Shown here in pieces: positions 1 to 9,200 of a stretch of 64,000 bases of DNA. The DNA is taken from contig OY970075.1 in NCBI GenBank assembly GCA_963705385.1, forward strand, positions 186,001 to 250,000, given 5' to 3'. Position 1 is the stretch's first letter. Each line of letters begins with the position of its first letter. Source of the DNA: MFD02979-c5 sp963705385 (GTDB lineage Bacteria > Bacteroidota > Bacteroidia > Cytophagales > Amoebophilaceae). The notes under the pieces were generated by a model. The model made no database searches. It saw nothing but the letters and a program-made list of their open reading frames with translations, and had not been told where the DNA came from. A program made the translations under genes and the position numbers.

Positions 1-2
1 CA

Positions 3-476
3 GAAGGCGGGAACCCGGCCGGTACGATCACTGGTAAGTTGGCTGATATGCCGGAGGCTGAAAAGATTTTCAAAGGAATAGTCCGGGTAGGCGGAACATC
101 AGCCGGTAAGGAAATACCAACCGGAGCCTTAGCTAAGTTCTTGTGTGAAGACTTTGACGCTAGAACAAAAGGAGAGCATATCGCAGCGGCACATTCTTTA
201 TTAGCATGTTCAGAGGCAATCGTAGCAGCAACTGCAGATTCAAAAAAGTATGAGCCTAAAAAAGTAGACGAAGTTTTGACGAATTTTGAGCAAGCCTTGA
301 AAAAAGCTGATGAGCTTGAGGTCGATGGTACTAGCAAAAAGCTTAAGGTTAAAACAGCAGGGACAAAAGACCTCCTTGCAGTAGCAGAGATCAAAAAAGG
401 TTTTGAGGACTTTAAAGCTAGTGTCCTAGCAGCAAAGGAAAAATATGAAGCGGTTATTGAAGTAACAAAGAAATAA
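3..476 (+). CDS. 3' part of an unknown protein gene (5' end outside window)
   Basis: The frame is open to the left edge of the window (reading ...GGNPAGTITGKLADMPEAEK), so the possible starts at 39 (TTG) and 48 (ATG) are probably internal. The visible ~158 residues are rich in Lys, Ala and Glu. The last ~60 residues look helical and possibly coiled-coil (segments such as NFEQALKKADELEV and FKASVLAAKEKYEAVIEV). I recognise no domain and there is no membrane segment in the visible part. A hairpin terminator follows 35 bp after the stop, so this is the last gene of its transcript. Function unknown. Confidence 0.6.
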   Translation, partial: EGGNPAGTITGKLADMPEAEKIFKGIVRVGGTSAGKEIPTGALAKFLCEDFDARTKGEHIAAAHSLLACSEAIVAATADSKKYEPKKVDEVLTNFEQALKKADELEVDGTSKKLKVKTAGTKDLLAVAEIKKGFEDFKASVLAAKEKYEAVIEVTKK

Positions 477-510
477 GGTGACAGCAGCTTTGTAGTTTTG
501 ACAATAAAAG

Positions 511-541
511 AAAAGGAGCCATTTGGCTCCTTTTCTAATTT
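511..541 (+). terminator. Rho-independent terminator
   Basis: A perfect 10-bp stem (AAAAGGAGCC at 511-520 against GGCTCCTTTT at 525-534) with a 4-nt loop ends in a T-rich stretch. It closes the transcript of the gene ending at 476. Confidence 0.8.
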
Positions 542-591
542 TTAAACTATGTGTAGCTTTGGCCTATCTGAACCTATAAATTAATTCAACT

Positions 592-838
592 ATGAAACGT
601 AAAACAAAAATTTCAGCCATTGCTTAGGTGCCAAAGTAACAACCTTGCTTTTATGTGGAGCGCTCTTGGCCACCAGCTGTGGCAAAAGAACGTTAAAACT
701 GTCAAAGTTGATTCCGGCGTACTTGTAGATGATACAACTAATGATCTTTGTTCAATCACCGAACGGGTCATATTTTCTACCTGTTCTACATATTCATCAA
801 AGCAAAGTCCATTGATCTGTCGATCTTTTATAGCGTAA
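592..838 (+). pseudogene. Frameshifted small lipoprotein gene remnant
   Basis: ATG at 592 begins MKRKTKISAIA and then meets a TAG at 625. In another frame the sequence continues as a typical lipoprotein signal, LGAKVTTLLLCGALLATSCGK (given here in part: hydrophobic run TTLLLCGALLATSC with the lipobox Cys). A further frame change would be needed to reach the longer downstream frame (NVKTVKVDSGVLVDD...), which ends at 838. At least one indel, probably two, broke the gene. A minus-strand frame over 613-864 is also open, but the start and lipobox make the plus-strand reading more convincing. No function can be assigned. Confidence 0.45.
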
Positions 839-934
839 TTCTTGAATCCTTTTCTGTTGGGCACTAGGTCTTTTTTTTACAAATACCAACTACGATAGGT
901 CCTTAGTCTTTGATAATTATTTTAAATAGCAAGA

Positions 935-1030
935 TTATTTTGATGCACGCTTGTCAAAGGTTTCAACGCTGACCTCTTGTACATCAACGATAATTTGACC
1001 TTTAACAAACTTGTATACTTTATGAGCCAT
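935..1030 (-). CDS. Possible small protein (31 aa)
   Basis: ATG at 1030 on the minus strand opens a 31-codon frame (MAHKVYKFVKGQIIVDVQEV... ending FDKRASK) with AAGGAA placed 4 nt before the start. The peptide is basic and polar, without a membrane segment. It lies alone in a stretch that otherwise holds only remnants, so it could be a true small gene or the end of a decayed one. I know no family for it. Confidence 0.3.
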   Translation of the reverse strand: MAHKVYKFVKGQIIVDVQEVSVETFDKRASK

Positions 1031-1158
1031 GAGGTTCCTTTTTTATTGCCTTGCTTTAAGCGTCTAGCCCATCTCAAATCTCCTGCTTAACGAAAAGCAA
1101 GGGTAACCCAGCTTGTCCCTATCCCCATACTTCCCTAACTTCATCACGTGATAAATCT

Positions 1159-1233
1159 AGACCGTTGCAAAATTAGGTTTTAGCTCCCTTTATAGCTTTT
1201 AAACGCGTATTCCCTTGAGTTTTGCAACGGTCT
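1159..1233. repeat. 75-bp IS-like element with 14-bp terminal inverted repeats
   Basis: AGACCGTTGCAAAA at 1159-1172 is repeated perfectly inverted (TTTTGCAACGGTCT) at 1220-1233. The 47-bp interior has no gene. A diverged second copy, with the left end and internal CTCC-TTTATAGC block at the same spacing, is present at 49145-49215. This fits a miniature element or the joined ends of an insertion sequence. The surrounding 1031-1324 contains nothing else I can support. Confidence 0.55.
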
Positions 1234-1324
1234 CAAATCACCTAGCTTTTTTGTACTTGCTTTATGCTTAGGGCTGCTCTTTTTTGAGTTGCTGGTAGTA
1301 CCTGGCACAATCTTGGCGGGTACA

Positions 1325-1753
1325 ATGCGTATCTTATTTATCTTAAGCATCATCATGACTTTATTATACAACAATAGTCACGAATTGTACCAGGGCTTGC
1401 TAGCAGATAGCTTATGGGCTATAGCATGGGTATTGGCTGCGTTGACAGGGGTGCTGGTGGTGCTCTTTGTAGGAGGAGCATACTTCAGCAAAAGCCAGCT
1501 TTTTCGCCAGATAGCCTTGTCTGATACACAAGATGCACAAAAAGGCTACACAGCTCCTCAATATCCTGATACACTCGCGGGCCAACAAGGCACAGCCCAA
1601 ACCCCCCTGCACCCTACAGGTAAAGTACAAGTGGACGGTATAGCGTATGACGCAAAAACAGCAGGCTTTTATGTAGAGCAAAATACCCCCATAGTGGTCA
1701 TGGGTGTAGAGGGTGCCTCGCTCAAGGTCCAAGCTTTGAATCTACCTAAATGA
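1325..1753 (+). CDS. NfeD-like membrane protein
   Basis: A short membrane protein of about 142 residues if it starts at ATG 1325; the frame also has an upstream TTG at 1289. Two hydrophobic segments (about residues 1-17 and 30-55) precede a C-terminal NfeD/OB-fold-type domain recognisable from TAPQYPDTLAGQQGTA, HPTGKVQVDGIAYDA and VVMGVEGASLKVQAL. NfeD proteins act in membrane quality control, often with a stomatin-like partner or a ClpP-like serine protease. Neither is visible here, so it may be a short-type NfeD or the 3' part of a longer gene. Its TGA overlaps the ATG of nuoN (ATGA), indicating translational coupling, although the two are not an established functional pair. Confidence 0.65.
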   Translation: MRILFILSIIMTLLYNNSHELYQGLLADSLWAIAWVLAALTGVLVVLFVGGAYFSKSQLFRQIALSDTQDAQKGYTAPQYPDTLAGQQGTAQTPLHPTGKVQVDGIAYDAKTAGFYVEQNTPIVVMGVEGASLKVQALNLPK

Positions 1754-3261
1754 ATCAGGCACCTGTCATGCAGAGCCTCATAGATAACCTGGCCAGCTTG
1801 CCTCTGCTCCTGCCGGTGTTAATCATTGCTCTTACGCTAGGGGTTAGCTTGGTGCTGACCGCTCTACTCCCTCAGTACCAGTACTACTGGCTACGCACTA
1901 CTGCTGGGGCAGGCCTGGTACTAGCCTGGTACTTTACTTATGGACTAGGCAAACAGCAACCTACCTGCAACGTAATTTTTCTGTTTAACCACCTGCTTGT
2001 AATCGATCCGGTGGCCACTTATTTCCACTTACTTTTTATCAGCATTACGCTACTAATGCTGCTGGTTGTTGACCCAAAAGCTCCATGCCATCCAGCTGTG
2101 GCCAATAGTCCAGAGCAAGTAGGGATGGTGCTAGGCGTCTTACTAGGAGCATGCTTGCTGGTCATGGCTTGTCACTGGCTCTCCATCTACCTAAGCTTGA
2201 TGCTCCTTTCACTCTCCTCAGCCATACTCGTATACAGCTCCCTAACGCCTCCAGGAGCAGAAGCAAGCCTAAAATACCTACTATACAGCATGGCCACTAC
2301 AGCGGCCATGCTTTGGGGGATCTCTTACCTTTATGCCTTTACAAAAACGCTAGCGCTCCAGGATTCAATGTTGGCGCATCATTTACAAGCTGTCCCCTGG
2401 CTAAATCTACTACCAGTGCTCTTGCTTGCCCTCAGTAGTATCTTATTTATCCTTGCTGCTGTCCCTTTTCATTTTTGGATACCTGATGTGTACCAAGGTG
2501 CTGCTGCAGAGGTTATAGCCTACCTGGCTACAGTGCCCAAGCTTGCTGCTGCAGGTGCCTTGCTAAGGATTTTTCATCAATTCATGCCCCAATTAGGTAC
2601 TGTGCTGTATGGTCCCATGCAAAATCTTCTAGCCTTCTTAGCGCTGCTTACCATGCTTATAGGCAATGCAGCAGCAATCCTTCAAAATAACACCCAACGC
2701 ATGGTGGCCTATGCTACTATGGCCCAGGGAGGACTGCTGCTGGCAGGAGTGGTAGCTTTACCAGACGGCTCCACAGGGGTGCTGTACTATAGCGGTGTTT
2801 ATGGTGTAACGGGCTTTGCAGCTCTAGTAGGCGTCAAGTTACTCCGACAACTGACAGGGGGTGAGCAGCTGCAGGATTATGCAGGGCTAGGCTGGCAGTT
2901 TCCTGTATTAGGCATTTGTATTACTGTGGTCATGCTGGCGCTTATAGGCCTTCCCCCCACAGTTGGTTTCATGGGCAAGTTGCTCATCTTTATAGGATTA
3001 TGGGAGCGTGTAGAACGCACCAGAGACGCTGTATGGGTTGCTTTATTCACTGGCAGCCTGCTAAGCACGGTCCTGTCTTTGTACTACTACCTCAAGCTTC
3101 CTTATGCTATGTTTTTTGGTCCTGTACAGCACTTCAAAGTAGTGCCTTGCATCAGTCGGACACACCAAGCCATGATGGTACTATTGGCTAGCTTGCTCTT
3201 ATGGGCCTTTTTCAATACACACAGCCTACTACAAGCCCTACACCATTGGCTTGCTCGCTGA
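1750..3261 (+). CDS. nuoN: NADH-quinone oxidoreductase subunit N (proton-pumping membrane subunit)
   Basis: 503 residues, multi-spanning, of the Complex I / Mrp antiporter superfamily. Diagnostic stretches are LKYLLYSMATTAAMLWGISY (with the conserved Lys), VPFHFWIPDVYQGAAAEV, AYLATVPKLAAAGALLRIF, NTQRMVAYATMAQGGLLLAG and MLALIGLPPTVGFMGKLLIF. In Complex I, NuoN is one of three antiporter-like subunits and is normally encoded last in the nuo operon. Nothing nuo-like lies upstream here, where an nfeD-like gene overlaps it by 4 nt, so the operon is either split or lost. Length and motifs are normal and there are no frameshifts, so it looks functional. A related single antiporter-like subunit of another complex is possible. 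Confidence 0.85.
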   Translation: MNQAPVMQSLIDNLASLPLLLPVLIIALTLGVSLVLTALLPQYQYYWLRTTAGAGLVLAWYFTYGLGKQQPTCNVIFLFNHLLVIDPVATYFHLLFISITLLMLLVVDPKAPCHPAVANSPEQVGMVLGVLLGACLLVMACHWLSIYLSLMLLSLSSAILVYSSLTPPGAEASLKYLLYSMATTAAMLWGISYLYAFTKTLALQDSMLAHHLQAVPWLNLLPVLLLALSSILFILAAVPFHFWIPDVYQGAAAEVIAYLATVPKLAAAGALLRIFHQFMPQLGTVLYGPMQNLLAFLALLTMLIGNAAAILQNNTQRMVAYATMAQGGLLLAGVVALPDGSTGVLYYSGVYGVTGFAALVGVKLLRQLTGGEQLQDYAGLGWQFPVLGICITVVMLALIGLPPTVGFMGKLLIFIGLWERVERTRDAVWVALFTGSLLSTVLSLYYYLKLPYAMFFGPVQHFKVVPCISRTHQAMMVLLASLLLWAFFNTHSLLQALHHWLAR

Positions 3262-3475
3262 GCAAGGCATACACACAAAGCTTAAAAACCAGATTCCTAG
3301 GTAAGGCACAGGTCTGTAAGCTCGTAGCCCTACTTCAAAAGGAGGACGTAAAGGTTTTATACCAGCTTTTCCTGATTAGGAGGAACAATGAAGTACCCTT
3401 GGGATTGGTTTTCTGTTTAGTCCCAGAGAATTATGGTATATTGAGTAAAGATAATAATACATGGAGAAAAAGCTT

Positions 3476-4513
3476 ATGGGACAAGTATTACATGCTAATG
3501 CCAGAACAACGCAGGCAATCCGTAGAGAGATACGTAATTGTAAAGAGAGCTTAGTTAAAGCTGCTAAACGATTTAATGTTAATCCTAAAACCATAGCTAA
3601 ATGGAAAAAAAGGGAAGATCCCCAAGATCTTCCTATGGGGCCTAAGAAGATAAAGTCTACAGTACTATCAGAGGCTCAAGAACAAGCAATAGTGGCATTT
3701 AGGAAGATGACACAATTACCCCTTGATGATGTGCTATACAGTCTCCAGGAGATAATACCTCATTTGACTAGATCCTCTTTACACAGGTGCCTTAAGAGAC
3801 ATGGTTGTTCTGTTCTTCCTAAAAAACAAGCTATAGCTGCTCAGAAAAAGAAATTTAAACAATATCCTATCGGCTATCTCCATGTTGATATTACGGAAGT
3901 TAGCACTGCACAAGGTAAACTTTATCTCTAGGTTGGTATAGATAGAGTCTCTAAGTTTGCTTATGCAGAGCTCAACGAGCGTCAAACCAAGTTGATTGCA
4001 GCAGCATTTTTGCGTGAGTTAATTCAGGTAGTGCCATACAAAATTCACAAGGTGCTCACCGATAATGGGATTCAATTCACAAACCATGAGCATCATAAAA
4101 ATGCTTTTACACACATATTTGAACGCACGTGCAAAGAACATGTTATAGAGCACAGAAAGACTAAAGTGAAGCATCCATGGACTAATGGACAAGTAGAGCG
4201 CATGGACAGAGGGTTAAAAGAAGCTACAGTAAATACGTTTACATATGCAAGTCATCTACAACTAAAAGAACACCTTCATGCTTATCTGATGGCTTATAAC
4301 TTTGCCAAGCGGCTGAAGGGTCTAAAGGGCAAGACCCCGTGGCAATTTATTATTAATGAATGGAAGGCCCATCCAGAATATTTTAATGTTAATCCAAACC
4401 ACTTCTCCATGGGACTAAACACGTGTTACGTGCATCTTTGTTATGGTACGCCCTCGGCATGCAGGGCTTTTTCAGTACGCTCTAGCTCGATGCGTACTCT
4501 TGGGCTGCTTTGA
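3476..4513 (+). mobile_element. IS481-family transposase with in-frame stop
   Basis: The frame begins MGQVLHANARTTQAIRREI with an N-terminal helix-turn-helix (ESLVKAAKRFNVNPKTIAKW) and continues into the DDE integrase core: HVDITEV (first Asp), LTDNGIQFT (second Asp) and HPWTNGQVERM (Glu). A TAG at 3929-3931 falls in GKLYL-stop-VGIDRVSKF, where homologs I recall have an aromatic residue. The frame is otherwise intact on both sides. Homologs end at GLNT, which here is at 4423. The stop there is lost and the frame runs 30 more codons into flanking DNA, so the 3' end is altered too. Inverted ends could not be placed. Probably inactive unless the amber codon is read through. Confidence 0.8.
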
Positions 4514-5188
4514 GGCGTTCTCGATATGCTTCTGGGTTTTCCCAGTTATACTTTATCTCTTGGCAGAGCGCATTGATGAGCGCTGAAGCATCTGTGATCT
4601 TTTCTCCAATGTCTAGCTTGTCTTCAAACGTAGCCAGGGAGTGGGCTGCCCCTCCTAGGAATTTAGCAGCTACCACTGGAAGGTTAACAACCTCCTTAGC
4701 TGTGTCTAGAACATTCTCTCCAACACCCAGAGCAAACTGTCCCATACGCCTTGGTCCTGTTGGCGTAGATGGCCTTTTGAGTTGCGCCCGTACAGGTTGT
4801 AAGAAGTCTTCTCTGATAGCCTGTGCTTCTTGCTTATAAAAGGCGCATTGCTGCAGTTTTTCTGCACTCAAGCCCACACGCATTTCTATCGCCCCTAACT
4901 CGACAAGACTAGGGGTGGCTTTTTCTAATGCTTCGTCTCGAAGCTTTTGGACATTTATGGCTAATTGAGCCCCCTGCTGGTACAGCGGATGCTGCTGGAA
5001 TGCTGCTTCTTGTTCCTTGAAGGTCCTTGCAAGTACGTCGTTGCTAGAGGCTTTCATAAGCTGTGCTTCAAGGCTTGTGAGTGTGCTGCGCAACTGCTGG
5101 AATTCCTTATCTGCCTTACAGGCCTTTTTGTACGCTTCTATAGACTGATGCAGTGATTGTTTAAGGTCTATCTCAAAGTGTTCCTTTT
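4482..5188 (-). pseudogene. Helical pre-toxin-like protein, start disrupted
   Basis: The open frame from about 5188 to 4482 encodes ~235 residues but has no ATG near its start; the first usual start codon is a TTG at 5093. If the A7 run at about 5184-5190 had eight A, a GTG would begin the protein (VHKKKEHFEIDLKQ...), so a homopolymer indel or slippage probably separates it from its start. The N-terminal two thirds is helical/coiled-coil. The C-terminal part (MGQFALGVGENVLDTAKEVV, AAKFLGGAAHSLATF, YNWENPEAYRERLKAA) resembles the small-residue-rich region ahead of toxin domains in polymorphic toxins. This is an impression, not a family assignment. It follows the giant toxin-like gene and its partner on the same strand. 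Its 3' end overlaps the extended IS481 frame. Confidence 0.5.
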
Positions 5189-5260
5189 TTTATGCACTGC
5201 GCCCTAGCGCTTAGGAGCGGTAGGTGGTAGCTTGATTGCTCTAAGGCACACAGTCCCCAC

Positions 5261-6235
5261 CTATACGACCCTGGACCAGAGTACCTTCACAGCATCATCT
5301 AACGCTGTCTTGACAATCGTGAGCTTTACCAGTCCTGCACTCAAACTAAAATACGTGCCCCATACATTGGTATAAGCACCAATAGGTACAGGTGCGTAAA
5401 TACCTTGACTCACCTTCTCCATCAACAGTACACGATCTCTGTTATTTAGTATTTGTGTATCATTTTTTCCTCCTCCTTTCGGACCCCACTTATCATACAT
5501 AATTTTACTGGCCCAACTATGGAAAACAAAACTGATATCATGACCCCGTAAATGTAATTGATACGTCCAAACACCTGCCCTATGATAACACTCATAATCA
5601 AATGTAATGGTATACGTATTTTTTTTTGTAGCAGTACCATCCCTATTGTAGCCCTGTTGTAAGAACTTCTTTTTGGCTTGCCAATGCAGCAGCTGCTTCT
5701 CTACTTGCTTGCGATCCTTACGCACCTCCCTAGTCATGTTAGCACTCCCCTTGAGCGCCTCATGCCGCTCCTTATAGGCTTCATATTTATCCTCGGCCTG
5801 ACGCAACGCCCGCGTAGTAGCAGCATCCATCACGCTCTCTGACGTAAGTACCGCTGTAGATATCTCAGTCGAGGTCTTGATGAAGTCTATAGTGCACAAT
5901 AGCTCCTTTCGTTTATCAAACAACTTATGCAGATGCGCATCATAGACATCACTCTCAAAAGAACTGTACGTGTACAACCCCTCCCTAATCAGAAAGTCAA
6001 TACGCCAAACATTAAGAAACCCCTCTAACTTTCCTAGTTCGTTTTCGTTCTCTATAATATCCTGTAAAGCCACCGCTGGATCCTTTGTGCCTTTAATAAA
6101 GCCTTGTTCCACGGCCTTCTCAACCCAGGCAGTCAAAATTGTATCAGAAGTTGTGGCAGTAGTACGCAACTGATCTATAAATACCTCCAGCGTTTTAAAT
6201 ACATCGATCTTCACTGTATATAAGTGCTCTTCCAT
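5261..6235 (-). CDS. Unknown protein, candidate immunity partner of the giant toxin-like gene
   Basis: 324 residues with ATG at 6235, only 2 bp after the stop of the 3120-codon gene, so the two are certainly cotranscribed and probably coupled. The N-terminal half is acidic and helical. A basic coiled-coil lies around residues 150-200 (MTREVRKDRKQVEKQLLHWQ). The C-terminal third is richer in aromatic residues and probably beta-rich (NTYTITFDYECYHRAGVWTY, GVWTYQLHLRGHDISFVFHS). There is no signal peptide, which fits a cytosolic protein. I recognise no family. Its position directly after a toxin-like C-terminus is where immunity genes of polymorphic toxin systems lie, but that role is inferred from position only. 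It could equally be a second effector. Confidence 0.75.
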   Translation of the reverse strand: MEEHLYTVKIDVFKTLEVFIDQLRTTATTSDTILTAWVEKAVEQGFIKGTKDPAVALQDIIENENELGKLEGFLNVWRIDFLIREGLYTYSSFESDVYDAHLHKLFDKRKELLCTIDFIKTSTEISTAVLTSESVMDAATTRALRQAEDKYEAYKERHEALKGSANMTREVRKDRKQVEKQLLHWQAKKKFLQQGYNRDGTATKKNTYTITFDYECYHRAGVWTYQLHLRGHDISFVFHSWASKIMYDKWGPKGGGKNDTQILNNRDRVLLMEKVSQGIYAPVPIGAYTNVWGTYFSLSAGLVKLTIVKTALDDAVKVLWSRVV

Positions 6236-6237
6236 AC

Positions 6238-9200
6238 CTAATTCTCTTTTCGGGTTCTACTGTGCGCCTCCCCTTTACATTGAGCCTTCTTTTGGAAATG
6301 CTTTATTTGTTTATCTAACTTCGTAATTTTTTCTCTTTTTACTTGGGTGAGAGGGCTCTTAAGAAGTTCTTTCTTGGCTTTTCTGGCTTCTTCCAAATAT
6401 TCATTGGCCTTAGCCTGAGCATGCTTGTTCGTATGCTTCTCATTCTTACCACTTGTCTTCCCCACTGCCTTGTGCTGCTGCATGTCCTGCTCCAGGGCTA
6501 CTTTGGTCATCATCGCTGTGCCATGGCTGGTAAGGGTAATGCCGGCTAAGGCTGTTGGGCCTACTATGGGGACAGCACCGCCTCCACTTAACACTAGGCT
6601 AGCTCTGCTTCCTATCATTATGTTATCCCCCATAAAGACCTCGCCAGCACCTAGCAAGAAGCTTGTCATATCACCAGCTTGTTGCCCTTGTACAAAGGAA
6701 GGGTTACTGAAGTGTGAGCGTGGTATAAGGTTTAATGAAAAGTTGTTGGCCAAGCTATTGCCAAATCCGCCTGTAGCGTAGTAAACCCCAACGAGTTCGT
6801 CCTCTATTTGCTCACAACGATCCTTGACTCTTTGCGCGTTGGCTGCATCCCCTTTGGCTTTGTAGTACCAATACTTAGGATGACCCCATTCTAGCACTTT
6901 CCCTCCCCTTCTCAAGGCCCCAGCATTGGCGGCTTCCAGCCTTTTGGTAGCCTCGTACAAGAGCGTAGCGTGCACTGAGGTCGCCAGCCGGTCGGCTACT
7001 TGTTCTCTGAGTGCAACACCACTCCCTACTTTATCCGTCTGGCACGCAGCAGCGTCGTAGAAGCAGTTAGTGGGGCCACTCAACTTGGCCTGGGCATCTG
7101 TACCATAAGGCTGCCAGTGGCCATAAATACCATCTTCGGAAGGGAAGTGTTGCAGTTTGATCAGCTTGCCAGGCTGTTTTCTCCCTATTATCTCCATAAG
7201 CTGGCCATACTCGTTGTAGATGGCAAAGGGCTGGCCTAGCTCTGCGGCAGCAGCTCCTATTTGCGGAATGCCTGCTTCTGCACCACCGCGCGTTTCCTGG
7301 GCCATGGCCTCGTTTTCTGGGCTTATGGGCTGCGCAGGCTTATGCATTCCCTCAAGGGGTTGAGACTGACCCTGGGCGGTTGCTTTGTCCTCTTTAACAC
7401 TTGCCTGCTGAGCACACCCCTTGTCGCACTCCTTTGCCTCTGGCTTCTTCAGAGACTCATTGCCTACATGGTTGCTGTGGTAGTAAACAGCTCCCTCTGA
7501 ACAATAATATGCTTCCTTTTTCTCCAGAGACTTCGTCACTCCCTCCAGCATCTTATCAATGCCCATACTTACCAAAGACCCTGTGACAGGCCTCAGCATG
7601 CTGCCTTGTATTTTACGCGTCATGCGGCTCGTAATGGTGTCACTAAAAGCACTACATAGGCTACTAGAACTGGAAAGAGCCTCATAGTAGTAGCCACGCA
7701 GGTCGCTCTTGTAGTCCGCTTGCATTTCAATGGGGGGCACTACAAGGTCCGCTTCATCTATAGGCGGCGCACTTACCACCTGAACATCTCCTTGTTGCTG
7801 CTTCTCTTCCTGCTTCTTGGCTTTTTCTTGCTGTGCTTGCTCCGCTTCTTTGATCTCCTTCTTATACTTCTCTGCTACCGTCTGGTGGAAGTTCGCCAGA
7901 AAGTTGTTTGTAAACGCCATCACTTCGTCCATCGCCTTAAGCATGGCCGTGCTCTGCAACATGGCCTGGGCGCCTTTTATTTTGTTGCTGGCCACCCCCT
8001 TTGCAATTTCTTGTAAGGCATACACCAACTTACTGTCTTTTTGGAGGGCCAGTAGGGCCAGCCCCTCTTGCTGCAAGAGGTTTTGCCAATGGCTGTCTTT
8101 ATTGCTTACATCTATCGATAGGGCCACTTGCACCCACGCACTCTGCTCTAGAGAGTGGGTGACTTGCTCAGTCACTGCAGCAGCAATCTTCTTTTCTATG
8201 TTCTCGGCGACGAGCTTGTCTACCCCATAGTTGACCAAGGTATTGACACATTCTTTGGCTACGCCTCTGCCCAGTTCCAACCCCACGCGTTGCATGGCTA
8301 ACTTCATGCCTTCTTTTCCCATCTCAACAGTTACTCTGCTTAGGTTTTGTACTGCTTCTTTGATGGCTTTACAACCATTTTGAATAGCATTCCAACCAGC
8401 AGATACCAGCGATACGGCCAGGCTAATTACCTTTTGTAGGCCCCACTCTGCCCAACTAAAACTGCCTTGAATACCCGCCTTTACCGATGTGATCAAGTCT
8501 GAGATGCCTTCGCTAATAAACCCTTTGGCCACCATGAGAGCACTGCCTAGCGTACAGGTCATCAGCAACACCCCTACCGTGATTTGGGCTAGGCCAATGA
8601 GGGCGACAGCCAAAATGCTCCACCAGGGGGTGGGTTCCTTTTCTTTGATGGTAAAGACATGGGTGAAGCCATTGCACGCAGCCTCTTCTATGGCCTGGAA
8701 ACGATTTCCTTCGGCTTTCTCAAAGATCTCTTTGAGGGATTTTGTACCTGTGATCTCTATGTCCCAGTTCTCTTCTTGGGCTTTCTCTATGACATCAAGC
8801 GCTGCTTGGATGTAGTTTTCTTGCTGGGAGAGGATATCTAACTGGTGCTGCACATGTTCTGAGGTGCGGGGCTTCTGGCCGGTTTGGCCTACCAGCGTAT
8901 CCAAGGTGAGTAGCGTAGGTTTGTAATAGGTTCTGATCAGATATTTGGCGGTGGTGAGCTCCCCTCTGGCGGCCTCATGGTTGTGTTTGTTCTTCTTGGG
9001 GGTCAGCAGGGCCTGCCCTTTGTTAAAACGGGCATTAACGCTGTAGCGAGGATCTAAGGCAATAGCTCTGTCATAGGCCTTGATGGCAAAAGAGTACATA
9101 CCACCTCGTAAATATTCATTGCCTTTTTCGACGTGGTAATAGGCATTCTCAATAAGCTGGTCTGCTTGGGCAGCTGCTTGTATGCCTTTTTCAAAGCTAT

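Noticed and set aside
613..864. Minus-strand open frame of 83 codons
   Set aside because: It overlaps the broken lipoprotein gene whose start, signal and lipobox are clear on the plus strand. No family recognised.
1412..1732. Minus-strand open frame of 106 codons opposite the nfeD-like gene
   Set aside because: The plus-strand frame carries the recognisable domain and is coupled to nuoN. The minus frame has no support.
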